Of a DNA stretch of 64,000 nt, positions 53,879-64,000 are shown one piece after another. Under the pieces are notes generated by a model. That model was not told the origin of the DNA and ran no database searches. It saw nothing but the letters and a program-made list of their open reading frames with translations. Where the stretch lies: the NCBI GenBank assembly GCA_963422465.1, contig OY730171.1, positions 744,001-808,000 on the forward strand. The letters are read 5' to 3'. A program made the translations under genes and the position numbers. Within the stretch, counting starts at the first letter, position 1. Each line of letters opens with the position of its first letter. The stretch is from Lichina pygmaea. Taxonomy: Eukaryota > Ascomycota > Lichinomycetes > Lichinales > Lichinaceae.

Positions 53879-54064
53879 ATGATGCTGCCGCCGATGCTCC
53901 TGCTGCTGCTCGTGGACGGAGCCTCCACCCTTTCAAAACGTCAGTTTGTCGGGCCGGCTGTCTCGTTCGATACGATTCAGGTACGGGCCCTCTGGGGGAG
54001 TTGGCTGCAGGTAGCCCTGGCGCAGATCAGGAGTGCAGGCGGGCCGGTGCGACGCTTTCAGTAG
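53879..54064 (+). CDS. Short ORF with signal-peptide-like start
   Basis: A 61-codon frame starting MMLPPMLLLLLVDGASTLSK, a convincing signal peptide, followed by KRQF, a possible Kex2 site. After FDTIQ a GTACGG could be a donor, so this may be only the first exon of a longer secreted protein. I found no clear second exon. It may equally be chance in Leu-rich sequence near the CTG repeat. Confidence 0.25.
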   Translation: MMLPPMLLLLLVDGASTLSKRQFVGPAVSFDTIQVRALWGSWLQVALAQIRSAGGPVRRFQ

Positions 54065-55157
54065 TAGCCTAGGCAGGACGTTCCATTTGCGGTGAGGGTG
54101 TAGCAATCAAGCATCTCAGTGCCACGATCCTGCGTAAAGGCATAAAAGGGCGCAACGACGGTGACCGAGAGGAAGTGGGAAGCAGAGGTGGTGGAGAAGG
54201 AGGAAGACGAGGAAGGCGAAGAACAAGGTCGCCGAGGACTCCAGAGATTTGCGAACTTGATGCCCCGGCTGCTGGTTCGACCCGGGCAGATCACTAACCT
54301 CAAGGAATAGGATAGGCGGTGGGGAAGCTTCACCATCAGGTAGACGCCACCTCCTAAGCTCAGACCTTGTGTCGACAGCAAACAAACAAAGCACACGCTT
54401 TGCGGTGCACAGGGCAACCAATAGCACAGGCGAGGCCACCTTCTAGCGGTCGATTGATAGGGACCGATTAGATCTTAGGCCGACAAGCGACTTGCCGCGG
54501 CAGCGTTTGCGCAGTAGCCACTTGTCGTCTTGAAAAAAAGGACCTCCCTTCCCCCGAGCAGAGCTTCTCCCTACTCGGCCGTGATACATGTACGACTCGG
54601 TGGGGAAGAGCCAGTGCAGAGCCAGTGCAGAGCCAGTCGATCCTCTCGATTGAGGAAGTCGTTGTACAGATCACAAACGTCATGAGACTAACGTTTGTGA
54701 CCATGCCCATCACTCTGGCCACCCAGTATAGAAACCGCGACGCCATCCACTCCCTCCGGCCAGGCCCGTTCGAAATAGCCTGTGATGGTGGGGCCGGCAT
54801 CGGAACGATCAGAATCTGTCCTCTGTTGAGGGTGATATGAAACAATCGCGGCAGAAGGAGATCAAAGAAAGATGTCTCCGAACAAGACATCGGCACAAAG
54901 GACGGGCGACCATGGTCCGGAACGACGGACCGGCCAAGCAGATGCAGATAGCAGCTTGGCCCAGCTGGATCGCTGTTTGCTCCGTCATTGAGACCAGGTC
55001 CTCCAGGGTGGGGGGAAGGGGGGAGGGGGGAGGCCGTTTCGCCTCTGGAGGCGGTCTGTGATCCTTTTCCATCAGGCTCAAGAAGGAAGTGGTTGCAGTA
55101 GAGGCCGCCGACCCTGGCCATGTACCATCATCGCAACATGGACCTTTGGCGGCCGCG
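54065..55157. other. Intergenic, no gene seen
   Basis: Long minus-strand frames cross this stretch (up to 411 codons at 54809-56044), but without domains. A 10-bp stem hairpin lies at 54671-54700 and a GAGCCAGTGCA direct repeat at 54610-54640. Confidence 0.45.
54671..54700. repeat. 10-bp perfect inverted repeat
   Basis: TCACAAACGT and its exact complement ACGTTTGTGA flank a 10-base loop (CATGAGACTA). No U-run follows, so it is not an obvious terminator. Its role is unknown. Confidence 0.7.
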
Positions 55158-55553
55158 ATGTCGTGCCTGACCACAGCACAGGTGTATGTAGATCCGGACG
55201 AGCGCCTGATGGTTGTAGAGCCGGAAGAGAAGACCGCGCAGCGCCGGGGCTCCTTAGGCGCGCCGTGTCTGGGAAACCCTGGCGAGATCGCGTCTGATGT
55301 CAGCCAGCCAAGGCGGCCGTCTTCGAAACAAGCCCGGGCGACTGCTCCATGCGTCGCCAATGTGCCGCAGCCAGCGAGGCCGCCGGATGCCTCATTGCGG
55401 CGCCGGTGGAAGCTCCTCCAACACGTGCGGGAAGCAGCCGCCAGTTCTTCGGCCGCAGACCAAAAATACATGTTGTCATGTACCGTAGCAGAGAGCTCTG
55501 GACGCGGCCTGTCAAACGGTGACAGCACGCCAGAGGCCCAATCCAGTCGGTAG
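55158..55553 (+). CDS. Hypothetical ORF, 131 residues
   Basis: Frame from ATG at 55158 (MSCLTTAQVYVDPDERLMVV) with polar, Ala/Arg/Ser-rich content and no membrane segment. The first 35 residues look like ordinary coding sequence; the rest is low complexity. No family is recognised. A long antisense frame overlaps it, so either may be chance. Confidence 0.25.
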   Translation: MSCLTTAQVYVDPDERLMVVEPEEKTAQRRGSLGAPCLGNPGEIASDVSQPRRPSSKQARATAPCVANVPQPARPPDASLRRRWKLLQHVREAAASSSAADQKYMLSCTVAESSGRGLSNGDSTPEAQSSR

Positions 55554-56164
55554 ACCCTTTTTAATTTGGTCACATCCAGAACCCGGTCGGATAAGTGCTT
55601 GGCTGTGCCACTGACCCAGGGGGGGTGGGGGGGGTGGGAAGAAGGCCCGAGAGAAGCTGACGGTGGCCTGTACTGGTACTGTACGTATGTACTTCCATAC
55701 GCCCGGACGTACGGAGTACATACGAAGTAGCTGGCGAGCAGTATCAGTACGTACGTATTATGTACAGTCGTTGCATGGGAAATTAAGATTCCCTTGGCGC
55801 TGCCCATGCATGTCTGGTCGGATCTGATCCATCTTCGTTGCCTGTTGCCGCCGTCACGTGTGGCGGTGACAAGAGACGACGATCTAATTGTCCACGTGAC
55901 CAGCTCGTCTGCATTAGGTAAGCCACCGCCGTTAGATACCAAGGTACTCGGTACGAGGGTACCTGGTACCGGCGTTTCGAGGCCGACGAGAACGTCTGTC
56001 CGGGGAAAATCGAACCAGCATCGCCATGTTCGATCCCTCACCAAGACGCCGTTCCGGTCGAGTCGGTGCTCCTCGGATACGGTTACCGGTGGATCCGTGG
56101 CGATCCCCCCTCGGATTCTCTGGAAGGCCGACGTGAAGTGGACCGTTGCGACATCGAACAGAGG
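55554..56164. other. Intergenic with GTAC islands
   Basis: Upstream of the cyclophilin gene. It has a poly-G stretch at 55618-55640 and GTAC-rich sequence at 55673-55765 and 55940-55972. No gene seen. Confidence 0.5.
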
Positions 56165-57769
56165 ATGAGTGTCCTGCTCGAGACTTCCTTAGGCGACCTT
56201 GTCGTCGACCTCCTGGTGGACCATGCGCCGCGAGCCTGCGAGAAGTGAGTGCCCCCCCTCCCGGCCACGTCGGTCCTTACTGATGTGGGAGCGGTTTCCG
56301 GTGTGCCGAAGCGTCTGCTGACCGACTTGCATCTCGCCGTTGCCCTAGCTTCCTGAAGCTCTGCCAGGTCAAGTACTACAACTTCTCGCCGCTGTACAGT
56401 GTCCAGAGAGATTTCTCGTTCGAGTCGGGGGACCCGCTCGGACCGGAGTCGAGAGAGAGCGACGGCGGCTCGTCCGTTTGGGGTCTTATCCACGGCCCCG
56501 CCAGGCGCCTGTTTCGGCCGGAGGTACATCCGAAGCTGAAGCATGCCGAAAGGGGCACGGTCAGCATGGCCACGGCGCCGAGCGCGTCGGACCCGGATGA
56601 CCGGGTCGCCGCGAGCCAGTTCATCGTCACGCTCGGGGACGGTCTGGACTACCTGGACGGCCGAGCCGCCATTTTCGGAAAGGTCGTCGAAGGCTTCGAC
56701 GTGTTGGAGAAGATCAACGAGGCCTTCTGCGACGACAAGGGCCGGCCCTTGAAGGACATCCGGATCCGCCACACCGTCGTCCTGGAAGACCCCTTCGACG
56801 ATCCGGCCGGGCTTGTGAAACCGGCCGGGAGCCCCTTGCCCAGCGCGGCGCAGCTCGCGACGGTCCGCATCGCCGATGACGAGGATCTGGATCCCGGCAT
56901 GGACGAACAAGCGCTCGAGCGGCTTCGTCGAGAGCGAGAGGCACGGGCTCAGGCCTTGACCCTGGAGATGGTCGGAGATCTGCCCTTCGCCGAGGTCAAG
57001 CCGCCCGAGAACATCCTGTTCGTCTGCAAACTCAACCCCGTCACACAAGGTTCGTCACGAGGGCGCTTGTGCGCCCGTTGCCGCTTGCGATGTGCGCTGA
57101 CGACGGTCGTGTGCGCATAGACGAGGACCTCGAACTGATCTTCAGCCGGTTCGGGAAGATCCTGTCGTGCGAGGTCATCCGCGACAAGAAGACGGGAGAC
57201 AGCCTCCAGTACGCCTTCATCGAGTTTGAGAACCGCAAGGACTGCGAGCAGGCGTACTTCAAGATGCAAGGCGTCCTGATCGACGACCATCGCATCCACG
57301 TCGACTTCTCTCAGAGTGTACGTGCGGCTTCGGCCTCCCGCCCGCACCACGACGCAGGCAGCGCGCCGCCCAGGTTGCTGACCGGCTCCCCTAGGTCTCG
57401 AAGCTCTCCGACAGCTGGCGAACGGCGACGAACTCGCGGCGCGCCGCCAAGGCCGGGGGCTTCGGTGGCTCCGCCGGTCTCGAGAAGCGGCGGCAGTACA
57501 AGGCGGGAGACCATCGAGGCCGGTCACGTGACTACTACATGGTGTTCGACGAGACCGAGCTCCGCAAGGGACGCGCTCGAGAAGGCCACGGCGGCGGGGA
57601 CGACGGAAGGCGTTCACGGAGCAGGAGCCCCCACCGCTCTCGCCGACCCTACGGCGAGGACCGATCTCCAGCCGCAAAGACGGACGACCGACGTCTCTAC
57701 GGGGGGTCAACAGGCCACGAGAGACGCCGTGACCACGACGGTTACGATCGAAGGGGAGGTCGTCGATAG
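56165..57769 (+). CDS. cyp6: PPIL4-type cyclophilin with RRM
   Basis: A nuclear peptidyl-prolyl isomerase-like protein with an RNA-recognition motif, associated with spliceosomes or transcription in its family. Exons 56165-56244, 56349-57049, 57121-57317 and 57395-57769 sum to 1353 nt (450 residues). Cyclophilin domain about 1-168: [61 protein letters not shown]. The catalytic FHRxI/FxQGGD residues are altered as is typical of PPIL4, so isomerase activity is doubtful. RRM about 248-328: [60 protein letters not shown]. The tail is Arg/Ser/Asp/Gly-rich ([13 protein letters not shown]), like splicing factors. Confidence 0.93.
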
Positions 57770-58416
57770 CCCATGCATTTCTTCTCCCGCCGACGCCGGT
57801 CCGAGTCCACCGCTTGGGCACGTGACTCGGCCGTGCTGTGGGATACTGCGTATTCGTGGTGGAGCACCTGGGGGAGAATCGTCCAGGCTCAGGTGCAGAG
57901 TGGTCGCATCACATGAACGAATGGCAATGGAGCTACATACTGCACTAAGCCACATTCGGTACTGGGGCCGACGACAAAACTTATGATCTCACTAGATTAG
58001 AGGTGGCATAAAGCTACGAAGTGATGATGTGACACCTGGTTCAGCGGGCTCGTACGTACACTTGTACCTCCAAGATAGCCTATATTGTTCATTAGTTCTG
58101 ATTCTATCAGGTACTCGCACGTTATGCGCTTGCTTCAGCTAAAAAACTAGTACTGTACGTATGTACGTACTACTTTGGCACGATAGCTTACGTAATGGGG
58201 ATCCTGGCTTCCAGCGAAGCTCGGACCCCGCATCAGGGAACGCTTCGGCAGGTTCCGACAACCTTCCCCGCCTTAGCCCCTATCATGATTGAAGGTACGC
58301 AAACTCTGCCCCGCCAACGTTCTTCAGCACCTTCAGCTTCCTTGGCTGATTGTTCCTTCACGGCTACGTATATATCGTATCCTCGTGAGCAGCGATCGTA
58401 TCTCGAGACTGGAAAA
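57770..58416. other. Intergenic / uap1 promoter region
   Basis: A GTAC-rich patch at 58045-58070 and 58152-58175, then a TATATATCGTATCC stretch about 50 bases before the uap1 ATG that may serve as TATA. The open frame extending upstream to 58195 has no conserved sequence. Confidence 0.5.
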
Positions 58417-60133
58417 ATGGCGGCTGCGGTCAAGGACACCGTTCACACGATCCTCGAGAAGTTGAACCTCTCCTCGGCTGACACCACCGAAGCACCCCCT
58501 GAGCCAACCAAGGAACAGCTCGAGGAACTGCGTGAGAAGTACGTCGAGGCAAAGCAGGACCATGTCTTCACCTTCTACGATTCGCTCGGCGGTGCTGAGA
58601 GAGGCCTGCTGTACGAGTCGCTGTCCCGCTTCGACCCTCAGCACATCAACGAGATCACCGAGAAGGCGTTGAATGCGCCGCCTCCCAGCAAGGACGTCAC
58701 ACTGGAGCCGCTACCCGAAGCCTCGACGGCGTCGGTCCTTCAATCGGATCAGGACAGACTCCTCGTGTGGAACGCGCGTGGCCTGGAGTTGATCTCCAAG
58801 AACCAGGTGGCCGTGGTGCTCATGGCCGGCGGGCAGGGCACCCGGCTCGGCAGCTCGGCTCCCAAGGGCTGCTACAACATCGATCTGCCGAGCCAGAAAT
58901 CGCTGTTCCAGATCCAGGCGGAGCGCATATTCCGGCTGCAGGAGCTGGCCAAGAAGGTCCACGACGTCAAATCGGCCGTAATCCCGTGGTACGTCATGAC
59001 GAGCGGGCCGACCCGGCAGCCGACGGCGAAGTTCTTCGAGGAGAACAGTTACTTTGGGCTCGAAAAGGGAAACGTGATCATCTTCGAGCAAGGCGTGCTG
59101 CCCTGCGTTTCGAACGACGGCAAGATCCTACTGGACAGCAAGTACCAAGTAGGGCTTCGGACGATCGATGCATCGCAGGGAGCGTTTGACCTGACCCTGC
59201 TCTGCAGGTATCCGTGGCGCCCGACGGGAACGGCGGGATCTACAAGGCCCTGGTGACCTCGCCGGCGATGACGGACATGCGGAAACGCGGGATCCAGCAC
59301 GTGCACGCGTACTGCGTCGACAACTGCCTCGTCCGCGTCGCCGACCCCGTCTTCGTCGGCTTTGCCGCCTCCAAGGACGCCGACATCGCGACCAAGGTCG
59401 TCCGCAAGCGCAGCGCGAACGAGCCGGTGGGCCTGATCGTGCTGAAGGACGGACGGCCCGACGTCGTCGAGTACTCGGAGATCGACAAGGACACGGCCGA
59501 GGCCAAGGACGGCACGCACGCCGACCTGCTCAAGTTCCGGGCCGCCAACATCGTCAACCACTACTACTCGTACCGCTTTCTCGAGAGCATCCCGCGCTGG
59601 GCCCACCTGCTTCCCCACCACATCGCGCGCAAGAAGATCCCCCACGTCGATCTCGGCACGGGCGAGAAGGTGAAGCCGGAGAAGCCGAACGGCATCAAGC
59701 TCGAGCAGTTCGTCTTCGACGTCTTCCCCCGGCTCGAGCTGGACCGTTTCGCCTGCCTCGAGGTCCGTCGCGAGGACGAGTTCTCGCCGCTCAAGAACGC
59801 CAAGGGAACGGGCGAGGACGACCCGGACACGAGCCGGGCCGACATCCTGCAGCAGGGTCGACGCTTCGTCGAGGCGGCCGGCGCCACGGTCGAGAGCGAG
59901 ACGGCGGACAAGACCGGGGTCGAGGTCTCACCTCTGATCAGCTACGTCAGCTCGCTCCTCTTCCTCTTTCTTCCTCCCCTTTCTTCCTTTCTCCTTTCCC
60001 CCTCCCAATCTTCGGCCCCGACGTCGAGCAACGATCGACTGACGCCACCGGTTGGATCCAGGCCGGCGAAGACCTGGAGTTCCTCCAAGGTCGTACAATC
60101 AAGGCGCCTGCGGTCATCGAACGAGAGGAGTAA
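58417..60133 (+). CDS. uap1: UDP-N-acetylglucosamine pyrophosphorylase
   Basis: Makes UDP-GlcNAc from UTP and GlcNAc-1-phosphate in the cytosol, the last step before chitin, N-glycan and GPI-anchor synthesis. Exons 58417-59148, 59208-59945 and 60062-60133 sum to 513 residues. The nucleotide-binding signature [20 protein letters not shown] is at about 133-152. [20 protein letters not shown] (second exon), [10 protein letters not shown] and [12 protein letters not shown] are further family motifs; the C-terminus reads [16 protein letters not shown]. The start [15 protein letters not shown] is chosen over 74 upstream in-frame codons because the helical N-domain begins here. The last exon is only 24 codons and follows a 116-nt pyrimidine-rich intron. 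Confidence 0.96.
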
Positions 60134-62453
60134 CGTAATCACCGCCTTTCATCTGCCGTACCCATGTGATCCCAGCATCCGTCTCGCGAATCAGAGACAG
60201 CTCCTACGCGAGAGACGTGACCAGTGCCTGACCCTTGTCCTTGACGGCGATGACAAGCATGAGCCCCGTTGCCTCTCTCCCTACACAGTAGATCGGCGGT
60301 ATCATGTTGAGACAGAATAGAGCAGAGCCGTCCCCCAGGCCACGCATTGGCGTTATCTTGGATTAATCTATAGATGATGCAGGCAACGACGTCGGGTCGG
60401 AGGTACGTAGTTCTAGGTTCAAGGTTCAATCGGAGATGTCTGTCATGCCATGCAGTTACATCGAACCTCCCTTTGCCGCCGTCAACGACAACACTCGTCT
60501 TCGGACCGTAGACGGTAAGGTTGTCAAACATGTCAGACTCTGTGCGACGTGCGCAGGGACTATCATCCGCCCATGCCACCGTCGATATATCCGCCTGGTG
60601 ATTACCCCACGATCTGAGCCGGTAGTGCCACAGCACGCTGCGCAGGCACGACAGGGTCGTACGGCGCCCAACCAAGCATCGTGCGGCGGATAAATCTCCA
60701 CCGCGGGTGTACAGAGTACGGAGTACTCGTAGACTAACTTACAGGCTGCCTAGGCCGTGCTATGACGTGTATGGGGACTGTAGGACAGACGCCTGGGGCA
60801 CTTCCGTACATACGTACGTTACGTAGAGTGAGGTCTAACTTACCATACTCGTACGAGTACGGAAGTACTGTACAAGGTGGCTGTACTCGTAGTGGTAGAT
60901 TGATGACTTCTGCATGACTTATGTGCTTTACAGCTGCTCTACATCAAACGTACTGAGAGGATAGTATCATGAAGACGAGGACAATAAGACATGGAAGGGT
61001 AGCTTTCGTGACTTATGACAGCGACTCTGAAAGTATAGAAGGAAGCGGAAGCTAACTGTTAAAGTAAGTGAAACCCTTTTCAGCACTTGTGACGTCCACA
61101 AATCTTGACCTGCCGCGAGTCTACTGTACGTGGGAGGGCCCTAATCGCTAGTAGGGTAGTACGGTAAGGTACGCCTCGTAGTGAGAGGGTAGCTCTGCTT
61201 TCGGGGTAGTTCTCCCTCCATCTCATGGATGCTAGCACTACTCGTAGCAATAGCTCCTGTACTTCCGTACGTATGTACAAGGGCACGTTACGTACTCCTT
61301 CCGTCAAGAGCCGCGTACCGCGTACGAGGTAACGATGCGTACGTGTGTACAATACCGAAGCAGATGCTGGCTGCACCTTCACTTAGGCACTTTTGCTCTG
61401 ACGGCTCTCTACGTGTGTACGGAAGTACGTTGACGTAGTATTTACTTTTTACATACGGAATTACGTATGTACCCGTCCAGAGCCCGTCCCACCGGCTCGT
61501 CCGGGGCGCCAGCGACATGCTTCCCGTTCCTCGTCCGCCCGCTGGATGCGCAAAATTTCTACTTCCGGCCGGAAGGGAGCGAGAGAGTGAGTGAGAGAGA
61601 GTGTGTGTGAGAGAAGAGAGAAGAGTGAGAGTGAGTGAGAGAGTGAGAGAGAGCAAGTGACAGGGTGGGGAGAGAAGGGAGTGAGCAGCGCAGTCCACAG
61701 CTACCGCCGCCCACGCGACACAACCCACTCACACCCATACCACGGTTGGGAAGTCCGCAGAGGAATCATTCTCTCAGGGTGGCGCTGGGTGGAAGGACAG
61801 GTGGAAGGTAGGGAAGAAGAAGGAGCAGTCGAGGAGGAAGGTCGCACTGGAGCACGGCCGCAAAGAGACGCTGTTGAGAAGAAAAAAGAAAACGAGTCGG
61901 GCGTGATCAGGAGACTCCGATACGTGGACTATTGGAAGTGCTCTGTGAGCACAGCCTATCGTCGTGGAGCTGCTTTGTTGCGTGGTATGTGAAGCTCCTG
62001 CTGCTGCTGCGAACGATCAGGGGGAGAGAGCGTGGGTCCAAGAGTTTGAGTGGCTGACACAATGTCCCAGTCCCCCCCTGGTCCCAACAAGGGCTGAAAG
62101 CAGGGCAACGCTGTTGTTGTGGTACGTGTCGAGTCCAACCACGTACGCGACGCTTCTTGGCAGGCTTGTTCGATCACAACCAACATCGTCGAGGCGACTG
62201 AAGGTGGATCCAAGGTCATCCTGTGTTGCCGTGTGGAACGTCCGTCTTACCAAACCTGTCGCATCTCATCCCATTGCCTTGCTCGATATCTTGGCTTCGT
62301 CGCTTGCTGTTGGACTTTCCTGCTTCTCCACTGCCGCCGGAGCGTCTGGCGATGCGCTCGCCTTGGTCCTATGACGGCCAGACCTTCGTCATTGGCGCCG
62401 CTGACCGGAGGCATGCAGAGCTCTCCAGCCCTTCCCAGCAAGCACATCCGGCG
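60134..62453. other. Intergenic with dense GTAC islands and GAGA repeats
   Basis: GTAC/TACGTA islands at 60710-60735, 60800-60880, 61125-61170 and 61255-61460; imperfect (GAGA)/(GTGAGA) repeats at 61578-61655. A 178-codon minus frame (60139-60675) starts against the uap1 3' end and has no features. I see no gene. The last 400 bases are the gis2 leader region. Confidence 0.5.
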
Positions 62454-62882
62454 ATGGCGTCTCTAGCTCGTCGGGCTTGCTACAAATGCGGCACCGTCGG
62501 TCACTTTGCGGGTACGTCCCTTCGTTCGCCGGACTGCCTCGTCAGGATTAGCTGACGATGATGTCGCCCTTACTCTCGCTCGAAAGAGGTCTGTATGTCG
62601 AATGAGCGGTTGTGTTATAATTGTGAGTGCTTCTTCGGACGCCTATCCGTTCGTGTCTGTGCGTGAGAGTTGTCTGACGGCCATGACAGGCAAGCAACCG
62701 GGTATGATCGGCTCCTTGGCTGAAAGTCTAGAACACCGCTGGACACACCGCCGGTACTAACGACTTGGCAAGGCCATGAGTCCAACGGGTGCCCGCATCC
62801 GCGCACTACCGACTGTAAGCATCCGCATCGGCCACCTTGTTGAAATGACGACAAAGACCCCGGGATCGAAAGAAAGAGCGAC

Positions 62883-62961
<79 letters not shown>

Positions 62962-63885
62962 GGGAGACGGCACTGATATGATATTCGTGCGCATAGCCAA
63001 GCAATGCTACCACTGCCAGGGGATAGGCCATGTCCAAGCCGCATGTCCGACCCTGCGTCTCGCTGGCGCCAACTCAGGCGCGGCCTGCTATCACTGTGGC
63101 CAACCCGGCCACCTGGCGGTACGCACACCAATGGCCTGGCTTGACACTCTTCTTAGGACACTTGAGATGCGGAGAAAAGGTAGCTTGAAAGGCTGACGGT
63201 GTGCCCGCAGAGAAATTGTCCGAGTGGTACCCTGCCGCGTGGCGTTGGCCGTGTTGTCCCCGTCGGACCTCTCGGACATGTCGCGCCTATAGGGCCCGTT
63301 GGGCCCGTTGGGCATGTCGGGCCCATTATGGGGCCGCGTGCCGGCTACGGTCTCTACCGCGGCGCAGGCTTCGTTGGCGGAGGGCCCCGAACGGCGACCT
63401 GCTACAAGTGCGGCGGTCCGAACCACTACGCTCGCGATTGTCAAGCCCAGGCGCAGAAATGCTACGCCTGTGGGAAGTTGGTAGGTGCATGACGTTCGCC
63501 GGTCCCCTTGGGTCTATCGCCGCTTCTGTCTGCCATCAGGAGTCTGGCCAGCCTTTTTCGAGCGGAGTGGCTGAATCTGGAGCAGGGCCACATCTCCCGG
63601 GACTGTACCGCTCCCAACGGAGGGCCGCTGAACACGGCCGGCAAGAAATGCTACCGCTGCGGTGATGCTGGGCACATCTCGAGAGAATGTCCGCAAGCGG
63701 AGCCAGCCGCAGAACAGACCGCCACCGCCGCCACCCCGGCCGCCCCCATCGGCGGTCCGGCGACCGGCGCTCCCCAGATGAACGACAATAACGTCGTCGT
63801 CGCCCCGACCGCCCCGACCGCCCCGACCGCCCCGATCAACGCTGTCGCTCAAGGCTCTCCGGCCCCCGCCACCGCCGTGGCTTGA
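62454..63885 (+). CDS. gis2: Zinc-knuckle (CCHC) nucleic-acid-binding protein, Gis2/Byr3/CNBP-like
   Basis: Binds single-stranded nucleic acid; yeast Gis2 acts in translation and RNA granules (family knowledge). Seven exons: 62454-62511, 62587-62622, 62690-62701, 62773-62814, 62997-63118, 63211-63480, 63586-63885, sum 840 nt (279 residues). Seven CX2CX4HX4C knuckles are read after splicing: CYKCGTVGHFAEVC, CYNCKQPGHESNGC, CYHCQGIGHVQAAC, CYHCGQPGHLARNC, CYKCGGPNHYARDC, CYACGKLGHISRDC, CYRCGDAGHISREC. Five of the six introns cut inside a knuckle. A Gly/Pro/Val linker (PVGPLGHVAPIGPVGPVGHV) separates knuckles 4 and 5; the C-terminal tail is Ala/Pro/Thr-rich with PTA repeats. Exon 3 is 12 nt, and intron 4 contains a GA microsatellite. 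Confidence 0.96.
62885..62970. repeat. (GA)n microsatellite inside gis2 intron 4
   Basis: About 40 GA units make up nearly half of a 182-nt intron that is otherwise bounded by GTAAGC and CATAG. Poly-Arg-Glu or Ser-Leu frames across it are spurious. Confidence 0.96.
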
Positions 63886-64000
63886 CCGACCCACCAACGT
63901 TCCATGCCGTCATGCCGATGCTGATGTCATCCTGCCCTTTTCGTCCCCTTTTCAGAGGTCTCCCTGCGCACATGCCCGCTCCAACGCCCCATGGCTCACC
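63886..64000. other. gis2 3' flank
   Basis: Pyrimidine-rich sequence after the gis2 stop to the window end; nothing else seen. Confidence 0.5.

Noticed and set aside
53076-53936. 286-codon minus-strand frame with poly-Ser
   Set aside because: The run is the CTG repeat in another phase, and the end overlaps exon 1 of the Zn2Cys6 gene out of frame.
54240-54320. tRNA-like B box (GGTTCGACCCG)
   Set aside because: No matching T-stem, A box or acceptor stem could be folded around it.
54809-56044. 411-codon minus-strand frame
   Set aside because: No domain, contains stretches over GTAC islands and homopolymers, and runs across two spacers; looks like chance in GC-rich DNA.
60139-60675. 178-codon minus-strand frame beside uap1
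   Set aside because: No recognisable feature and it abuts the uap1 3' end; composition like its spacer.

Overview
The window is nuclear DNA of a filamentous ascomycete (Pezizomycotina, most likely a Sordariomycete; the species cannot be told from the sequence). The reasons are short introns (about 48-190 nt) with GTANGT-type donors, CTRAC/CTGAC branch points and YAG acceptors; fungus-specific families (Ies4, Pet117, an eEF2-type methyltransferase, a Zn2Cys6 regulator, a Rieske/AIF-type reductase, a Gis2/Byr3 zinc-knuckle protein); and gene-poor spacers full of GTAC/TACGTA/TACGGAGTAC motifs, microsatellites and small transposons. I saw no tRNA, rRNA or CRISPR. A 200-base N gap lies at 32849-33048.

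Layout. 1-5549 has no confident gene except one small secreted-protein candidate (2888-3305) and holds simple repeats. 5550-18776: an MFS transporter (-), a RanBPM/Vid30-type SPRY-LisH-CTLH-CRA protein (-), the INO80 subunit Ies4 (-) and a Cys-rich single-pass membrane protein (-). 18777-21086 is repeat-rich with two copies of a MITE family (a third at 8524), one of them splitting a small ORF. 21087-27671: a coiled-coil protein (-), Pet117 (-), V-ATPase subunit G (+) and a ten-exon lipase (+). 27672-30635 carries an 833-bp terminal-inverted-repeat element with a pogo-like transposase fragment and a related perfect palindrome. 30636-48237 is the densest part: arrestin-like (+), membrane DnaJ (-), RPA43 (+), a coilin-like protein (+), a small unknown (-), Rieske-AIF reductase (+), Efm3/FAM86 methyltransferase (-) and RPS24 (+). 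48238-64000: a Cys-containing unknown (-), a Zn2Cys6 regulator (-), a PPIL4-type cyclophilin with RRM (+), UDP-GlcNAc pyrophosphorylase (+) and the Gis2-like protein (+).

The genes are unlinked housekeeping and regulatory functions, not a biosynthetic cluster. Several are in divergent pairs with short shared promoters: DnaJ/RPA43 (298 bp) and EFM3/RPS24 (228 bp, with a telobox-like motif and a palindromic CACGTG site). Ribosome production recurs (RPA43, RPS24, Efm3).

The most unusual features are in splicing. A lipase has a 2-nt exon inside its catalytic motif and an AT-AG intron later on. vma10 has a first coding exon of only ATG plus a 9-nt exon. gis2 has a 12-nt exon and a GA microsatellite inside an intron. 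One MITE copy is placed so that it could be removed as an intron. Exon coordinates were derived by hand from reading-frame continuity and splice consensus; in nearly every gene the exon sum is a multiple of three.
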